Below, one piece after another: positions 37,650-46,530 of a stretch of DNA of 64,000 nucleotides. Positions within the stretch are counted from its first letter, which is position 1. Every line of letters begins with the position of its first letter. The DNA is from Campylobacterales bacterium (GTDB lineage Bacteria; Campylobacterota; Campylobacteria; Campylobacterales; Sulfurimonadaceae). The notes beneath the pieces are model-generated. The model saw nothing but the letters and a program-made list of their open reading frames with translations, was not told where the DNA came from and ran no database searches. The stretch spans positions 62,001 to 126,000 of the forward strand of contig JAFGUB010000009.1 in the NCBI GenBank assembly GCA_016938735.1. The letters run 5' to 3'. The position numbers were made by a program, and so were the translations under genes.

Positions 37650-38637
37650 GCGCTCCATCCATCCTTTCAGAGAGTTCCGCTTCAAAGCGTGCGGTATCCA
37701 TACCCAAAAAACGCCCGACTGCCGCATAAACTGCCAGATGGGCACCGGAGAGATCATACAGCGATAAGCTCCCTTTGTTAAGCTCCGCACGCCCGAGCGT
37801 CGCGTAGCGCATCATCTCAAGATAGCGCCGATACGGCTCCAGCAGTTTACGTTTGCGCTCATCGCTGAGGTCGCTGCGCACAATCATTAAAGGTACCCGT
37901 ATTGCGTCGTATCCAAAATAAGCGGCGTCAGGATCAAGGCTAAAGTGCTGCGTAGAACGATCAAGCAGTACCCAGTCGGAGTGCAGACCAAGCGGTGAAA
38001 AACGGGCCTCTTCGAGGAGTTTTAAAGCGCTACCATGTAAGGCATTCCAGATCGGATCTCCGTCGATGCGGGAGAGATAGCTAAAGACTTCCAGCAGCAG
38101 ATAAGAGGGGTTGAGCTTTAGTGTCTGCTCGGTTTCAAAGCCCTCTATGCCGGGCAGCAAAACACTCAACGTACCCGCCTTGCGCACCAGATGCTGCTTG
38201 ATCGATGAGAGCAGCGTCTGCGCTTCTTTGGCATATGTATGATTGCCTGTACGCTGTGACATCAGCAGCAGCGCATAAGCAATCCACAGATCGCCGTCGG
38301 TGGCGTTGTTGTGTGAGAGCATCTGCCACTGGCCTTGTGGCGTCTCTCCCCATTTCCAGCCCACAAGCCCCTGAGCATTATGGTGCATATTGGAGCGATA
38401 CCACTCAAAGATGCGCTCAAAGGTTTGCGTGTCGTCATGGCGATAGGCAAAATAGAGGGCGTATCCGATTCCCTCAGAATGGGTGACGGCACTGTTATGC
38501 CGATCGATCACCCGTCCGTCATTTTGGATGTAGCGGCTTTTGTAGGTGTTCCATGCGTTCTCTTGTCGGGGTGCGGCGGCGCAAGCGCCGAGCGCAAAGA
38601 GCATCAGTATTGCCAGGAATCCGAATTTAGGCCACAT
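37603..38637 (-). CDS. bcsZ: Glycoside hydrolase family 8 cellulase (BcsZ-like)
   Basis: 344-residue periplasmic endoglucanase, perhaps a lipoprotein (LFALGACAAA). VTHSEGIGYALYFAY places a glutamate at residue 55 and NNATDGDLWIAYAL an aspartate at 116, the same positions as the catalytic acid and an active-site aspartate of E. coli BcsZ as I recall them. YFGYDAIRVPLMIVRSDLS is the third conserved region. BcsZ trims nascent cellulose chains and is required for proper export. It overlaps bcsB by 11 bases and the BcsC-like gene by 47. Its presence argues that the neighbouring synthase makes a beta-1,4-glucan. Confidence 0.9.
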   Translation of the reverse strand: MWPKFGFLAILMLFALGACAAAPRQENAWNTYKSRYIQNDGRVIDRHNSAVTHSEGIGYALYFAYRHDDTQTFERIFEWYRSNMHHNAQGLVGWKWGETPQGQWQMLSHNNATDGDLWIAYALLLMSQRTGNHTYAKEAQTLLSSIKQHLVRKAGTLSVLLPGIEGFETEQTLKLNPSYLLLEVFSYLSRIDGDPIWNALHGSALKLLEEARFSPLGLHSDWVLLDRSTQHFSLDPDAAYFGYDAIRVPLMIVRSDLSDERKRKLLEPYRRYLEMMRYATLGRAELNKGSLSLYDLSGAHLAVYAAVGRFLGMDTARFEAELSERMDGAHEDYYAFSLYLFTLS

Positions 38638-41488
38638 GCTTATGGTGTCTTTGCTTGAAGCCGATCAGGAGTTTGCGTAGCAGCCAAGTCGTCAATATAA
38701 GCACAATAAAGAGCACGATCATATAGCGTGCGGGGTTGGCACTCACGATCAGGCTGATACGATCAAACCAGTTCATGGAGGTGAGGATGTACTTTTGTTT
38801 GATATCAAATGCGACCCCGTCTTGGTCGATAGGATCAAAAAGCAGGGTGTCGCCTTGAATGAGATGACGATTAGAGTAATCAAAGAGCGTCGAAATACCC
38901 TGATTGAGACTGTTTGGCGATTCTGCGGCGAACATCAGATAGGTCTTGTCACTCTGTTTGGGAGAGCGGTAGAGCTGCATCAGCAGCGCCGAATCGAGAC
39001 GGTTGGTTTCGTGCATCCGCTGATAGAAGCGGTGTTTGATCGTACGGTCATCGTCGAGGATGTTTTTGTGCTCGACAAAGCGGCTGACAAAGGGGTAGGG
39101 CTTGTGCATCGCGCTGCCTTCAAAGTTGACGGGAGCGTCGCTGCTGAGGCTTTGCAAGGGGGCGTCGTGGATGGAGCCAAAGGCGATCAGGTGGCGTTCG
39201 TCGTCGATCTGCTCGCTTTTGGAGGTGATGGCCGCATAAAAAGGAAACGATCCCATCTCTTGCGCCAGAAAGAAGATGAAGTTCATGCTTGCCGCAACCG
39301 TTTGGGGGTGCGTATTGGCTAAAAAGAACTGCGTCTGCTGCAGATCGGGGTAGATCGAGTAGGGGTAGGTCGAGGTCGAAACCAGCTGTAAATAGGGCAT
39401 CTCAATCCATCGCTTCGATTCGGGGAGGATGAAATAGGAGTCGTCTAGGATCATGGCCACCAGATTTTCGGTATTGTGGATGGCGCAGTGTCCCTTTTTT
39501 TGCGGTATGAGCGAGAAGTCGAAGAGGAGTTTGTTGTATCCTTTACTAACCAGATAGGCGGGCAGATAGTCGTTTTCGATCCAGCTAAAGAGTTCACCCG
39601 CGCTAAGGCTGATATCGCCTGATTCGCTCGCCTTCATGATGTCGATCTGTTTGGCGAAACGGTTGTTGAGGTAAATATTGACGACGGAGTCTTTATTGAC
39701 CGTATTGGGAAAAACGTAGCGCAGATGGGTTTTGATGCGGTCTTTATCATCAAAATAGTGGTCGGGATAGACTTTGAAATTGAGTGACACTTTGGGAGGG
39801 TACCACCCTTTGAGCACCGTGGTTTCGTAGCCGAGCTCTTTGAAGTAGATCTTTTCGTTGATAGGGATATAGGATTTGGCGCTGTAGGCTTTGGCCGGTT
39901 CTGGAATCTCGACCGAAGCGATGTCAAGCCCTTGTCTTCGATAGAGCGATAGGTCTTGTTTATAGAGTGCGTGCAGCGCGTGGACTATGCGCTCCTCTTC
40001 CACAGGCGTGATCACGACAATTGCTTTGTCAGGGGCATAGGGGTTTTTGATGACGTTGATATCGTGGGCGATCTTTTCGTCGATAAAGAGCGACTCGCCG
40101 ATGCCCCGATCACGGTAGAGGCTGGAGAGTCGGTACAAAGAGGCTGCTGCTTCGTCGGTATAGGCGGAGGTGAAGAGGTAGAACTGATCGATCATCACGT
40201 TTGCTGCGCTATCGCCTCCGATGACTGCTTCGCCAGAGAGGTTGGCATATTCGGCGGATGCGTTTCGATGGGCCGTCGCCACAGGTGCTCCGTCGATATA
40301 GATGCGGTTGAGCGCGCTTTGGCGATGGTGCAGACTCACGATGACGTGATGCCAGCCGGGCGTCAATTTTTTCTCTCCCAGTGAGAGTTCTTCCTGGGCG
40401 GTGCCGATGAGCAGTCGGTTGGCGTGCAGACCGATGCGGTAGCCCGAGGCAAAGGAGAAGAGGGTGCCGCTTTGCTCGTTGGCGACATTGATCCAAAAGG
40501 CGACTGTGGCGCTGTTGTGTAGATTAAACGGAAGCGATTGAAGTGAAATCGCCCCCCCCTGCAGCAGCAGGCTCTCTCCACTAAAGGCATCTTTGGCGCT
40601 GTAAGCAAGACCATGAGGCGTTGCATCGATGCGGATGTTGGGGTCATTTAAGAGCCAGGGGGTGACGCTACGGTCGTTAAAAAAGAGGGATAAGAGCGGA
40701 TTGCCAAAGAGCATGGCACCTGGGGCGAAATCGTTCAGCAAGGTTTTGATGCGGTCGCGTTTACCGATGATGACGTTGTGTGTGTCGCGGCGTAGCGTAT
40801 TGGAAGCGTCGATAGGCAAAATTCGGTACTTGAGGTGGTTTGCCGTAGCGGCGGTAAAGAGCAGATAACGACGCAGCTCCTCATCGCTTTGATCGGAGAG
40901 GACGTAGTTAATCGTCGAGACCTCGTATTGTTTGTCGTCCAGTAGATGCGTGACAATAGAACGTACCTCTTCAGGTATCGGTTTGATCTTTACATGAAAC
41001 TCAACATAGCTCTGTTCCAAATGGACGTCGCTCCAGAGCTCCGAGCTTGAGCCGTCCTCGCACTCGTGGGTGTAGTGCTGGATAAACTCGAGTGTCAACG
41101 TGTTGTGGGTTTGGAAGAGTTCGGGAGTGATCTCAAATTTGACCCCTGTTTTGGTGTTGTCGAAGACACGAAACTGCGCCACGACCGCATCGTTGAACAG
41201 AACCAAACCTGCCGAGTGGTCTTTCATCAATAAGATGGAGGAGTCGTATTTGATGTAGCCTTTCGCACCGAGCACCTCCCAGTTGCCGGGGATCGGTAGG
41301 CTAATCGAATGCATACCGTCGGTGCCTCGGATTCTTTGAACCTCTATCGTCGGATCGACATAGTTGAGGGCAATGCGCACCAATTGCGTTCCGTCTCCGA
41401 GCGATTGGGTTGTGATCGGATCTTTTTGGACCGCTGGTGAGGCCAAAAGCATGGTGGCGCTCCAGATCAGCCACATGAGCTTCAACAT
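38627..41488 (-). CDS. bcsB: BcsB-type cellulose synthase subunit with a LamG-like insert
   Basis: 953-residue periplasmic protein anchored by one C-terminal helix (YMIVLFIVLILTTWLLRKLL). The N-terminal part has BcsB features: a carbohydrate-binding-like domain with FNDAVVAQFRVFDNTKTG and THECEDGSSSELWSDVHLEQ (the WSDV region is a BcsB hallmark). Between about 330 and 470 lies an inserted concanavalin/LamG-like domain (ATVAFWINVANEQSGTLFSF, PGWHHVIVSLHHRQSALNRI, YIDGAPVATAH, VMIDQFYLF). The BcsB second half resumes at YFKELGYETTVLKGWYPPK. BcsB guides the polymer from BcsA through the periplasm. It is ten bases after bcsA. Confidence 0.85.
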   Translation of the reverse strand: MLKLMWLIWSATMLLASPAVQKDPITTQSLGDGTQLVRIALNYVDPTIEVQRIRGTDGMHSISLPIPGNWEVLGAKGYIKYDSSILLMKDHSAGLVLFNDAVVAQFRVFDNTKTGVKFEITPELFQTHNTLTLEFIQHYTHECEDGSSSELWSDVHLEQSYVEFHVKIKPIPEEVRSIVTHLLDDKQYEVSTINYVLSDQSDEELRRYLLFTAATANHLKYRILPIDASNTLRRDTHNVIIGKRDRIKTLLNDFAPGAMLFGNPLLSLFFNDRSVTPWLLNDPNIRIDATPHGLAYSAKDAFSGESLLLQGGAISLQSLPFNLHNSATVAFWINVANEQSGTLFSFASGYRIGLHANRLLIGTAQEELSLGEKKLTPGWHHVIVSLHHRQSALNRIYIDGAPVATAHRNASAEYANLSGEAVIGGDSAANVMIDQFYLFTSAYTDEAAASLYRLSSLYRDRGIGESLFIDEKIAHDINVIKNPYAPDKAIVVITPVEEERIVHALHALYKQDLSLYRRQGLDIASVEIPEPAKAYSAKSYIPINEKIYFKELGYETTVLKGWYPPKVSLNFKVYPDHYFDDKDRIKTHLRYVFPNTVNKDSVVNIYLNNRFAKQIDIMKASESGDISLSAGELFSWIENDYLPAYLVSKGYNKLLFDFSLIPQKKGHCAIHNTENLVAMILDDSYFILPESKRWIEMPYLQLVSTSTYPYSIYPDLQQTQFFLANTHPQTVAASMNFIFFLAQEMGSFPFYAAITSKSEQIDDERHLIAFGSIHDAPLQSLSSDAPVNFEGSAMHKPYPFVSRFVEHKNILDDDRTIKHRFYQRMHETNRLDSALLMQLYRSPKQSDKTYLMFAAESPNSLNQGISTLFDYSNRHLIQGDTLLFDPIDQDGVAFDIKQKYILTSMNWFDRISLIVSANPARYMIVLFIVLILTTWLLRKLLIGFKQRHHKHVA

Positions 41489-41498
41489 ATTAACTCCT

Positions 41499-43715
41499 TC
41501 ATTTTGAATAGGATAAACGATTTTTGAAATAGAGAAACGTTACTAAAAAGGCCTCTTTAAACAGAGTGTTTTTAAAACTTTGGCGCACGATATACGCAAA
41601 GCTTTGAATCGGGTTCATCACACGGTGGCTTTCGTCAAACTCTCGCCATACGGTATCGTTAGCGTAGATGATCTGAATGATTTTTTGACGTACATGTAAC
41701 TGCTCATCAAGATTTTTGAGTATAAATACAAGATTTTTCCCCCATCCAAAGGCACGCAGAAAATCGACCGGAGCACGAAAAGATTTACCGTCGATATCGC
41801 CTAGCTCGATCTCGATAGAGCGTGCGGTTGAGAGTTTGGTCTCAATTTGATCATTCAGATGTGTCGGGGTCGCGTTGAGTCCTCCTTCACCGATATCGGT
41901 GATGTTGGCCTCGATCGCTTCTCCATCGGCAAATATCGTGCATTGGCGCTTCAGCGGAACCCGAATATATTTTCGTACTTCCCCTTTTTCACTGGTGACG
42001 GCAATGGCGGCAATGAGCAGCAAAAAGTTGAGCAGATTCCACATGGCCGTCATGATGACGACGGCCTGATCTTCGGGATAAGTGATCCAGCGGTAAAGGG
42101 CTGCTACAAAACCGAATGAGACAAGAATAAAGAGCAATACAAAGGGAATGGCAAGCAGACTGACATGGGTTTTGGTCAAGTCTTCTCCCTTGGGAGTAAC
42201 TTTGAAGGTGGGATTGCGGGGATTCAAAACGGTTTGCACGATGGCGGGCAGCGTAAAAAAGGATAGTACGGTTTCATAAAGTTCGGAGAAAAACGGGTTG
42301 CGTACTTTGGCGTAAAGAAAGTAAGACATCATGATCGCCATGAGCATATGCGGGACGACGTAGGCGAGCATCTCCGTCTCATTGGCGTTGTAGATGCGCA
42401 GGCCAAAAAAGAGAAACATCAGCGGCGCAAGATAAAAGACGACCCGCGAATAGGCAAAGAACCAAAAAAAGCTGGCGCTAAGATAGCTGAGCTTCTGATG
42501 CCACTTGAGTTGTTTTGAGAGGAAAGGATTTTTAAGCAAAAAAATCTGTACCATCCCCTGCGTCCAGCGGATACGCTGAATGATGAGCGAGCCGAAACTC
42601 TCCGCCTGAAGCCCGCGCACCATCGGCTCACTGATGTAGGCGCTTTTGTAACCTCGGTCGTGCAGTTTGATCGCGGTTTCGGCATCTTCGGTAATGGTCT
42701 CCCCCGCGATACCGCCGAGTTCGTCAATGTATTTGCGTCTTAGCAGTGCTGCAGAGCCACAAAAGAAGGAGCTTTCCCAAAAGTCGTGCCCTTGTTGAAT
42801 AAAGCGGTAAAACATATCGTTTTCGCTGATGGAGGTGCCGAACATCCGCAGATTACGTTCGATCGGATCGGGGTTGTAAAAAGCGTGAGGGGTTTGAACG
42901 AGAAACATCTTTTCATCTTTCAAAAACCAGCCGACGCTCTGTTGTAAAAAGTGCTTTGCCGGAACGTGATCGCAGTCGAGGATCAGAATGAGATCACCAT
43001 GAACCGAGGAGAGTGCGGAGTTGAGATTGCCCGCTTTGGCGTGTTCATTTTTGGCACGTGTGAGGTAGACAGCGCCGCTGCGTCTACAAAAATCCTGCAA
43101 GTAGGCACGCCGATCGCGCGCTTCTTGCGCTGCTTCAGGATTGGTTGCGTTGCATTTTTGATCGGTGCCGCCGTCGTCGCAGACATAGACCTTAAGTTTG
43201 TGGTGCGGGTATTCCATGGCCAGAGCGGCAAGGGTAGTGTTTTCGATGATGTTAAATGGTTCATTATAGGTCGGAATCAATACATCCACGATGGGCAGCT
43301 CATCTTCGTTATAAGCGTTTAGATTGATACTTTGGCGTTTAAGCAGATGCAAAGAGGTGAAGATGCCCAGCAGATAGATGATGACGGCAACCCCTTCGGC
43401 GAGATAGAGCATCACCGCACCGATGTAATCGAAAAAGCCCTCGTACGTCAAAGAGGCAAAGGTGCGCCAGTACATGTAGCGCAGTACGACTACCACGGCA
43501 AGGATTTTAATCAGCAGTTCGATGAATGGGGGGAGCCGCTTGAATTGTAGCGCGATCAGCAAAAACGCAGAAGCGCCGTATCCGATGACAAATTGCGTCT
43601 CAATACGGTAGTGGGCGCTGATGAGCATGTAAAAGGCGAACAACACCAGCAAGGTTCCAAGCCAGCGTGCTGCGCGGTTGTCGGTCACTGCCTCAAGTGT
43701 CGGGACGAAACTCAT
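41499..43715 (-). CDS. bcsA: Cellulose synthase catalytic subunit, PilZ-regulated
   Basis: 738-residue membrane glycosyltransferase (GT2). Several helices precede the catalytic domain, which shows the full cellulose synthase set: VCDDGG, LDCDH (D-x-D), FFCGSAALLRR, TITEDAETA (T-E-D) and QRIRWTQG (Q-x-x-R-W). The closing PilZ domain binds c-di-GMP: RKYIR gives R-x-x-x-R and DIGEGG the D/N-x-S-x-x-G motif, with glycine in place of serine. Synthesis of a beta-1,4-glucan, activated by c-di-GMP, is the expected function. It overlaps the upstream SPOR gene by 4 bases and carries near copies of the palindrome at 41690-41699 and 43470-43479. Confidence 0.95.
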   Translation of the reverse strand: MSFVPTLEAVTDNRAARWLGTLLVLFAFYMLISAHYRIETQFVIGYGASAFLLIALQFKRLPPFIELLIKILAVVVVLRYMYWRTFASLTYEGFFDYIGAVMLYLAEGVAVIIYLLGIFTSLHLLKRQSINLNAYNEDELPIVDVLIPTYNEPFNIIENTTLAALAMEYPHHKLKVYVCDDGGTDQKCNATNPEAAQEARDRRAYLQDFCRRSGAVYLTRAKNEHAKAGNLNSALSSVHGDLILILDCDHVPAKHFLQQSVGWFLKDEKMFLVQTPHAFYNPDPIERNLRMFGTSISENDMFYRFIQQGHDFWESSFFCGSAALLRRKYIDELGGIAGETITEDAETAIKLHDRGYKSAYISEPMVRGLQAESFGSLIIQRIRWTQGMVQIFLLKNPFLSKQLKWHQKLSYLSASFFWFFAYSRVVFYLAPLMFLFFGLRIYNANETEMLAYVVPHMLMAIMMSYFLYAKVRNPFFSELYETVLSFFTLPAIVQTVLNPRNPTFKVTPKGEDLTKTHVSLLAIPFVLLFILVSFGFVAALYRWITYPEDQAVVIMTAMWNLLNFLLLIAAIAVTSEKGEVRKYIRVPLKRQCTIFADGEAIEANITDIGEGGLNATPTHLNDQIETKLSTARSIEIELGDIDGKSFRAPVDFLRAFGWGKNLVFILKNLDEQLHVRQKIIQIIYANDTVWREFDESHRVMNPIQSFAYIVRQSFKNTLFKEAFLVTFLYFKNRLSYSK

Positions 43716-44407
43716 CGGCTTTGGTTCGGATAGTAGTAGTCAAGTGAAGGATATTCCATTTGCTCTGAAGAGACAGAGGCACCGGTACTGCTACGCTGCT
43801 TAATCACTTCCGACCAGAAAGCATCGTTATCGTTGATAGCCGGTGCGGAAGAGCGGGAGGAGGAGCGTACAGGCGGCGCTGTGCGCGAAGGCTGCGTGAT
43901 GGGTTCAGTCTCCTCTTGCTCTTCGATATAGAGCGGAGCGAAGCACTTTTGGCACTCCTCCCACAGCGAACGTTCCGTTGTAGCGGCTTTTGGTGCCGTT
44001 TTGACCGGTGGAGTAGGTTGGTTTAGATGCGGTTGGGTTGTCTCAGAAAGTGTTCGCGGCGTTGCGGGTGTTGTAGTGGCAGGATAAACAACACTTGAGG
44101 GGTCAAGATCACATTTGCGCACGAAGGCGTCGCGATGGCTTTGGTGTATCTGCTCAAGTGTACCAAGTGCGTCACGATAAGAGGGAAAATCTCCGACCCT
44201 AAGCGTGTAATGACTGCCTCGTTTTTCGATGCGTGCCGTGTCGTAGGTGTGCAAAACGTTCTCGGTTTTGGCATCGATTGCACGTGTGTCGAAGAGGTTG
44301 TAGGTTTGCACCTGAATACAGTACTGCGCTTGTAGCGAGCCATGCAGTGACAATGCGATTACGATGCGTACCGCAGATGAAGTAGGGTCTATTCGCATAA
44401 TCTTCAA
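43712..44407 (-). CDS. SPOR-like secreted protein, first gene of the bcs operon
   Basis: About 231 residues from a TTG at 44407 (AAAGG upstream at a good distance); ATG at 44398 is the alternative, and a GTG at 44443 would put the palindrome inside the coding region. A signal peptide (SSAVRIVIALSLHGSLQA) is followed by a SPOR-like domain: YCIQVQTYNLFDTRAIDA, YTLRVGDFPSYRDALGTLEQ, AFVRKCDLD. The rest is low complexity with proline and serine. The SPOR fold binds denuded peptidoglycan in cell division proteins. Its relation to cellulose secretion is unclear. The facing gene at 44650 begins with the same type of domain. Confidence 0.72.
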   Translation of the reverse strand: MKIMRIDPTSSAVRIVIALSLHGSLQAQYCIQVQTYNLFDTRAIDAKTENVLHTYDTARIEKRGSHYTLRVGDFPSYRDALGTLEQIHQSHRDAFVRKCDLDPSSVVYPATTTPATPRTLSETTQPHLNQPTPPVKTAPKAATTERSLWEECQKCFAPLYIEEQEETEPITQPSRTAPPVRSSSRSSAPAINDNDAFWSEVIKQRSSTGASVSSEQMEYPSLDYYYPNQSR

Positions 44408-44417
44408 GAGGGCGCCT

Positions 44418-44427
44418 TTACATGTAA
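44418..44427. repeat. TTACATGTAA palindrome in the bcs operon leader
   Basis: Perfect copy; on the minus strand it runs directly into AAAGG, the likely ribosome-binding site of the SPOR gene. Confidence 0.9.
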
Positions 44428-44503
44428 GATTCAAACGTGCCACTATACATTAATTACAGCTTCGAGCGGTTATGATTTCCGTCAATTGGCTTCTAATAAT
44501 TAG

Positions 44504-44519
44504 TGAATGTAATAGTATA
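44504..44519 (+). repeat. Direct repeat box, copy 1
   Basis: 16-base unit TGAATGTAATAGTATA; the second copy lies 109 bases downstream at 44613 with one change. Confidence 0.8.
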
Positions 44520-44612
44520 AGCCATTGGTGTCATCGCAGTGTCATTCGATGAATCACTTTTATCACTTTATTTAGTTGCCTTTTAGAGTACACTTCGAGC
44601 TGTTAACTGTTT

Positions 44613-44628
44613 TGAATGTGATAGTATA
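44613..44628 (+). repeat. Direct repeat box, copy 2
   Basis: 16-base unit TGAATGTGATAGTATA, 37 bases before the GTG at 44650. The ATAGTATA end is well placed to be a -10 region for that gene. Confidence 0.8.
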
Positions 44629-44649
44629 TCTGAATTATATCGCTAAGGT

Positions 44650-46530
44650 GTGTCAGTTTTGGTTAAAAATAGAGCAATAGCAATATGCGTGTTATCTTTT
44701 GGAATTTCGATACCTCTATGGGCTGAGTATTGTATCGCAGTGGCATCGATCGAGCAGCAAAGCGTAGAGCGCCAAAAGCAAGAGCTTGAGGTGTTGCTTG
44801 CATCGCTGACCGCTCCGGCGATGCTGGTTCGCGAAGGCAGAGTGATGGTCACCACCGGACGCTTTGCAACCCAGGCTCAGGCGGAACGTCTGCTACCTTT
44901 GACGCAGACGCGCTATCCTGAGGCGTTTGTACTCTCTTGTGATGATGCGGTTGCCTACAAATCGGATCAGGGGCTCCAAAGCGCTACTGTTCCTAAACGC
45001 TCCTTGAGGCCCTTATATGCCATCAAAATGCTCGAGCTTTCAATGCAAGAGGCGCAAAGGCGCGCTAGCGAGATCGAGTCGCACATGGCAAACGTTCCTT
45101 ATGCTTCCAAGCAGACGCATCAAGATCGTTTGTATCTGCTTGGAGGACGTTTTGAACAGCGTGACGATGCCGAACTGGTCTTGACGCTGATACAGCGGCG
45201 CTATCCGCAAGCCGTTATCGTGACCATCGAGCCTTCGAGTGTGCAACCGCCCGTTGCTCCTTTGATAGGCGGCGAGCGGCAGACGGTGGCGGCGAAACAA
45301 ACGTCAAATCAGCCTGAGGATCGGCCGGGCGTGCAAGAAAAATCTCTTACATGTAATGGTTTGATTTCTGTTGTACTGCGAAGCGACACTCTAGAGGGAG
45401 AACAGCTCTTTGAAGGGATGGCGTCGCAACAGCGGATATTGGCAAGTGCTCAAGAAGAGCCGTTTTACGGTTTTTATCTGCGTTCTAATACCGCATGGGA
45501 TACCCTCAATAATGATGCCGCTTACGACATCAGAGTAGAGTGGGAGCTTTTTGATCAGGGCTACTATCATGCCAGAAAGTTGCAGGAGAAGGAGCGGCTG
45601 GATCAGCAGATCGCGCTGTATCGGATGCTCGATCAGGTGCGTAAGCTCTCGCAGCAAAGCGTTTTGGAGGGTATTTCACGCTATCAAAACGCCGTAGAAG
45701 CGTATGAACTGATTGAGCGCCTGAAGATTCAAGAGTCCTATCTCAACCGGATGCAGGCGCGCTATGAGGCGAGAATGGCGACGCAGTTTGAGTATGACAT
45801 GCTACGCTTTGAGATCGACAAAGAGAAGGAGATGCTGCGCCGTTTTCATCATCTCAAGTTGGTGAAAATGCCTCAGGCGCTCTGGCAGCTCGTCAATCAG
45901 ATCGAATATGTGCGCTTGCGTCAAGCCGATCGTATCGTCGCTCAACGCGCGGCGCAAGGAAAGGATCAAGAGGAGATTGAGACGATGGCCCAACGAGCGC
46001 AGATGCACTCGGATTGGAGCGACAAGCTGCAACTGAGCCTCTATGCGGGTCAGCGAAAAATGTATCTCTCACAGCACCAAAGTATCGTCGGGGTCGAGGC
46101 AAAGATCCCGTTGACATTCGGAGATGCGACCGATGAACGCGAACGTACCTATTATACGATGATGGCGCATCAAGTCTCAATGCAGACGCGCCTTGAAGAG
46201 GAGAAGTTGCGTGAAATGACCTCTCGTTTTGCTTATGCGCAGCAGCGTCTTATGACGCTTCGTAACGAGATCGAGCGCTTGGAGCGCCATGCGGTAACGC
46301 TAGAACGGGTGCATGAGCTTGGATACGGGGAGTTGGTGCAGGTAGGAAGCGAAGAGCTCTATCGTCTGCGTTTGAGCCTGCATACCAAACACACCGCGAT
46401 GCAAAAAGAGCGTTTGGCGCTCTATGCCCTTTTGGTCGAGATTCTTTTTACGGCGCAAGCCGACTCGATCAGCGACCTGCTTGAATATGCTCTACCCGAT
46501 TACGCGGACCATCGGGCGGAGCGTAGGTAG
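44650..46530 (+). CDS. SPOR-like domains fused to a TolC-like outer-membrane channel
   Basis: 626 residues; GTG at 44650 or TTG at 44659 (AAGGTG lies 8 bases before the latter). The signal peptide (AIAICVLSFGISIPLWA) is followed by two SPOR-like segments: EYCIAVASIEQQ... VMVTTGRFATQAQAERLLPL and LYLLGGRFEQRDDAELVLTL. From about 230 it is coiled coil with short beta stretches (FYGFYLRSNTAWDTLNNDA, KLQLSLYAGQRKMYLSQHQS), the layout of TolC-type channels. I infer an outer-membrane partner for the Alg44-like HlyD adaptor. The 3' end overlaps the convergent Alg8-like gene by 62 bases. A perfect palindrome is at 45347. Confidence 0.62.
   Translation: MSVLVKNRAIAICVLSFGISIPLWAEYCIAVASIEQQSVERQKQELEVLLASLTAPAMLVREGRVMVTTGRFATQAQAERLLPLTQTRYPEAFVLSCDDAVAYKSDQGLQSATVPKRSLRPLYAIKMLELSMQEAQRRASEIESHMANVPYASKQTHQDRLYLLGGRFEQRDDAELVLTLIQRRYPQAVIVTIEPSSVQPPVAPLIGGERQTVAAKQTSNQPEDRPGVQEKSLTCNGLISVVLRSDTLEGEQLFEGMASQQRILASAQEEPFYGFYLRSNTAWDTLNNDAAYDIRVEWELFDQGYYHARKLQEKERLDQQIALYRMLDQVRKLSQQSVLEGISRYQNAVEAYELIERLKIQESYLNRMQARYEARMATQFEYDMLRFEIDKEKEMLRRFHHLKLVKMPQALWQLVNQIEYVRLRQADRIVAQRAAQGKDQEEIETMAQRAQMHSDWSDKLQLSLYAGQRKMYLSQHQSIVGVEAKIPLTFGDATDERERTYYTMMAHQVSMQTRLEEEKLREMTSRFAYAQQRLMTLRNEIERLERHAVTLERVHELGYGELVQVGSEELYRLRLSLHTKHTAMQKERLALYALLVEILFTAQADSISDLLEYALPDYADHRAERR
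45347..45356. repeat. TTACATGTAA palindrome inside the SPOR-TolC gene
   Basis: Perfect copy read as Leu-Thr-Cys-Asn. Confidence 0.9.

Larger units (their letters stand above)
44428..44649. promoter_or_regulatory. Divergent regulatory region between the two polysaccharide transcription units
   Basis: About 220 AT-rich bases separate the SPOR-bcs operon (minus) from the SPOR-TolC gene (plus). It holds two related blocks. CTTCGAGCGGTTATG (44460-44474) matches CTTCGAGCTGTTAAC (44593-44607). TGAATGTAATAGTATA (44504-44519) matches TGAATGTGATAGTATA (44613-44628) with one difference. GTGTCAT also occurs twice, near 44528 and 44540. The ATAGTATA parts could be -10 elements. I infer duplicated regulator or promoter boxes. 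No sigma-54 element was seen. Confidence 0.55.

Noticed and set aside
37650-37790. N-terminal extension of the BcsC-like protein
   Set aside because: It overlaps the GH8 gene for almost 190 bases and has no ribosome-binding site, whereas the later start begins a signal peptide.
38034-38041. CCATGTAA in the GH8 gene, and similar CATGTAA fragments at about 8497 and 54711
   Set aside because: Half-sites without the ACATGT core; not distinguishable from chance.
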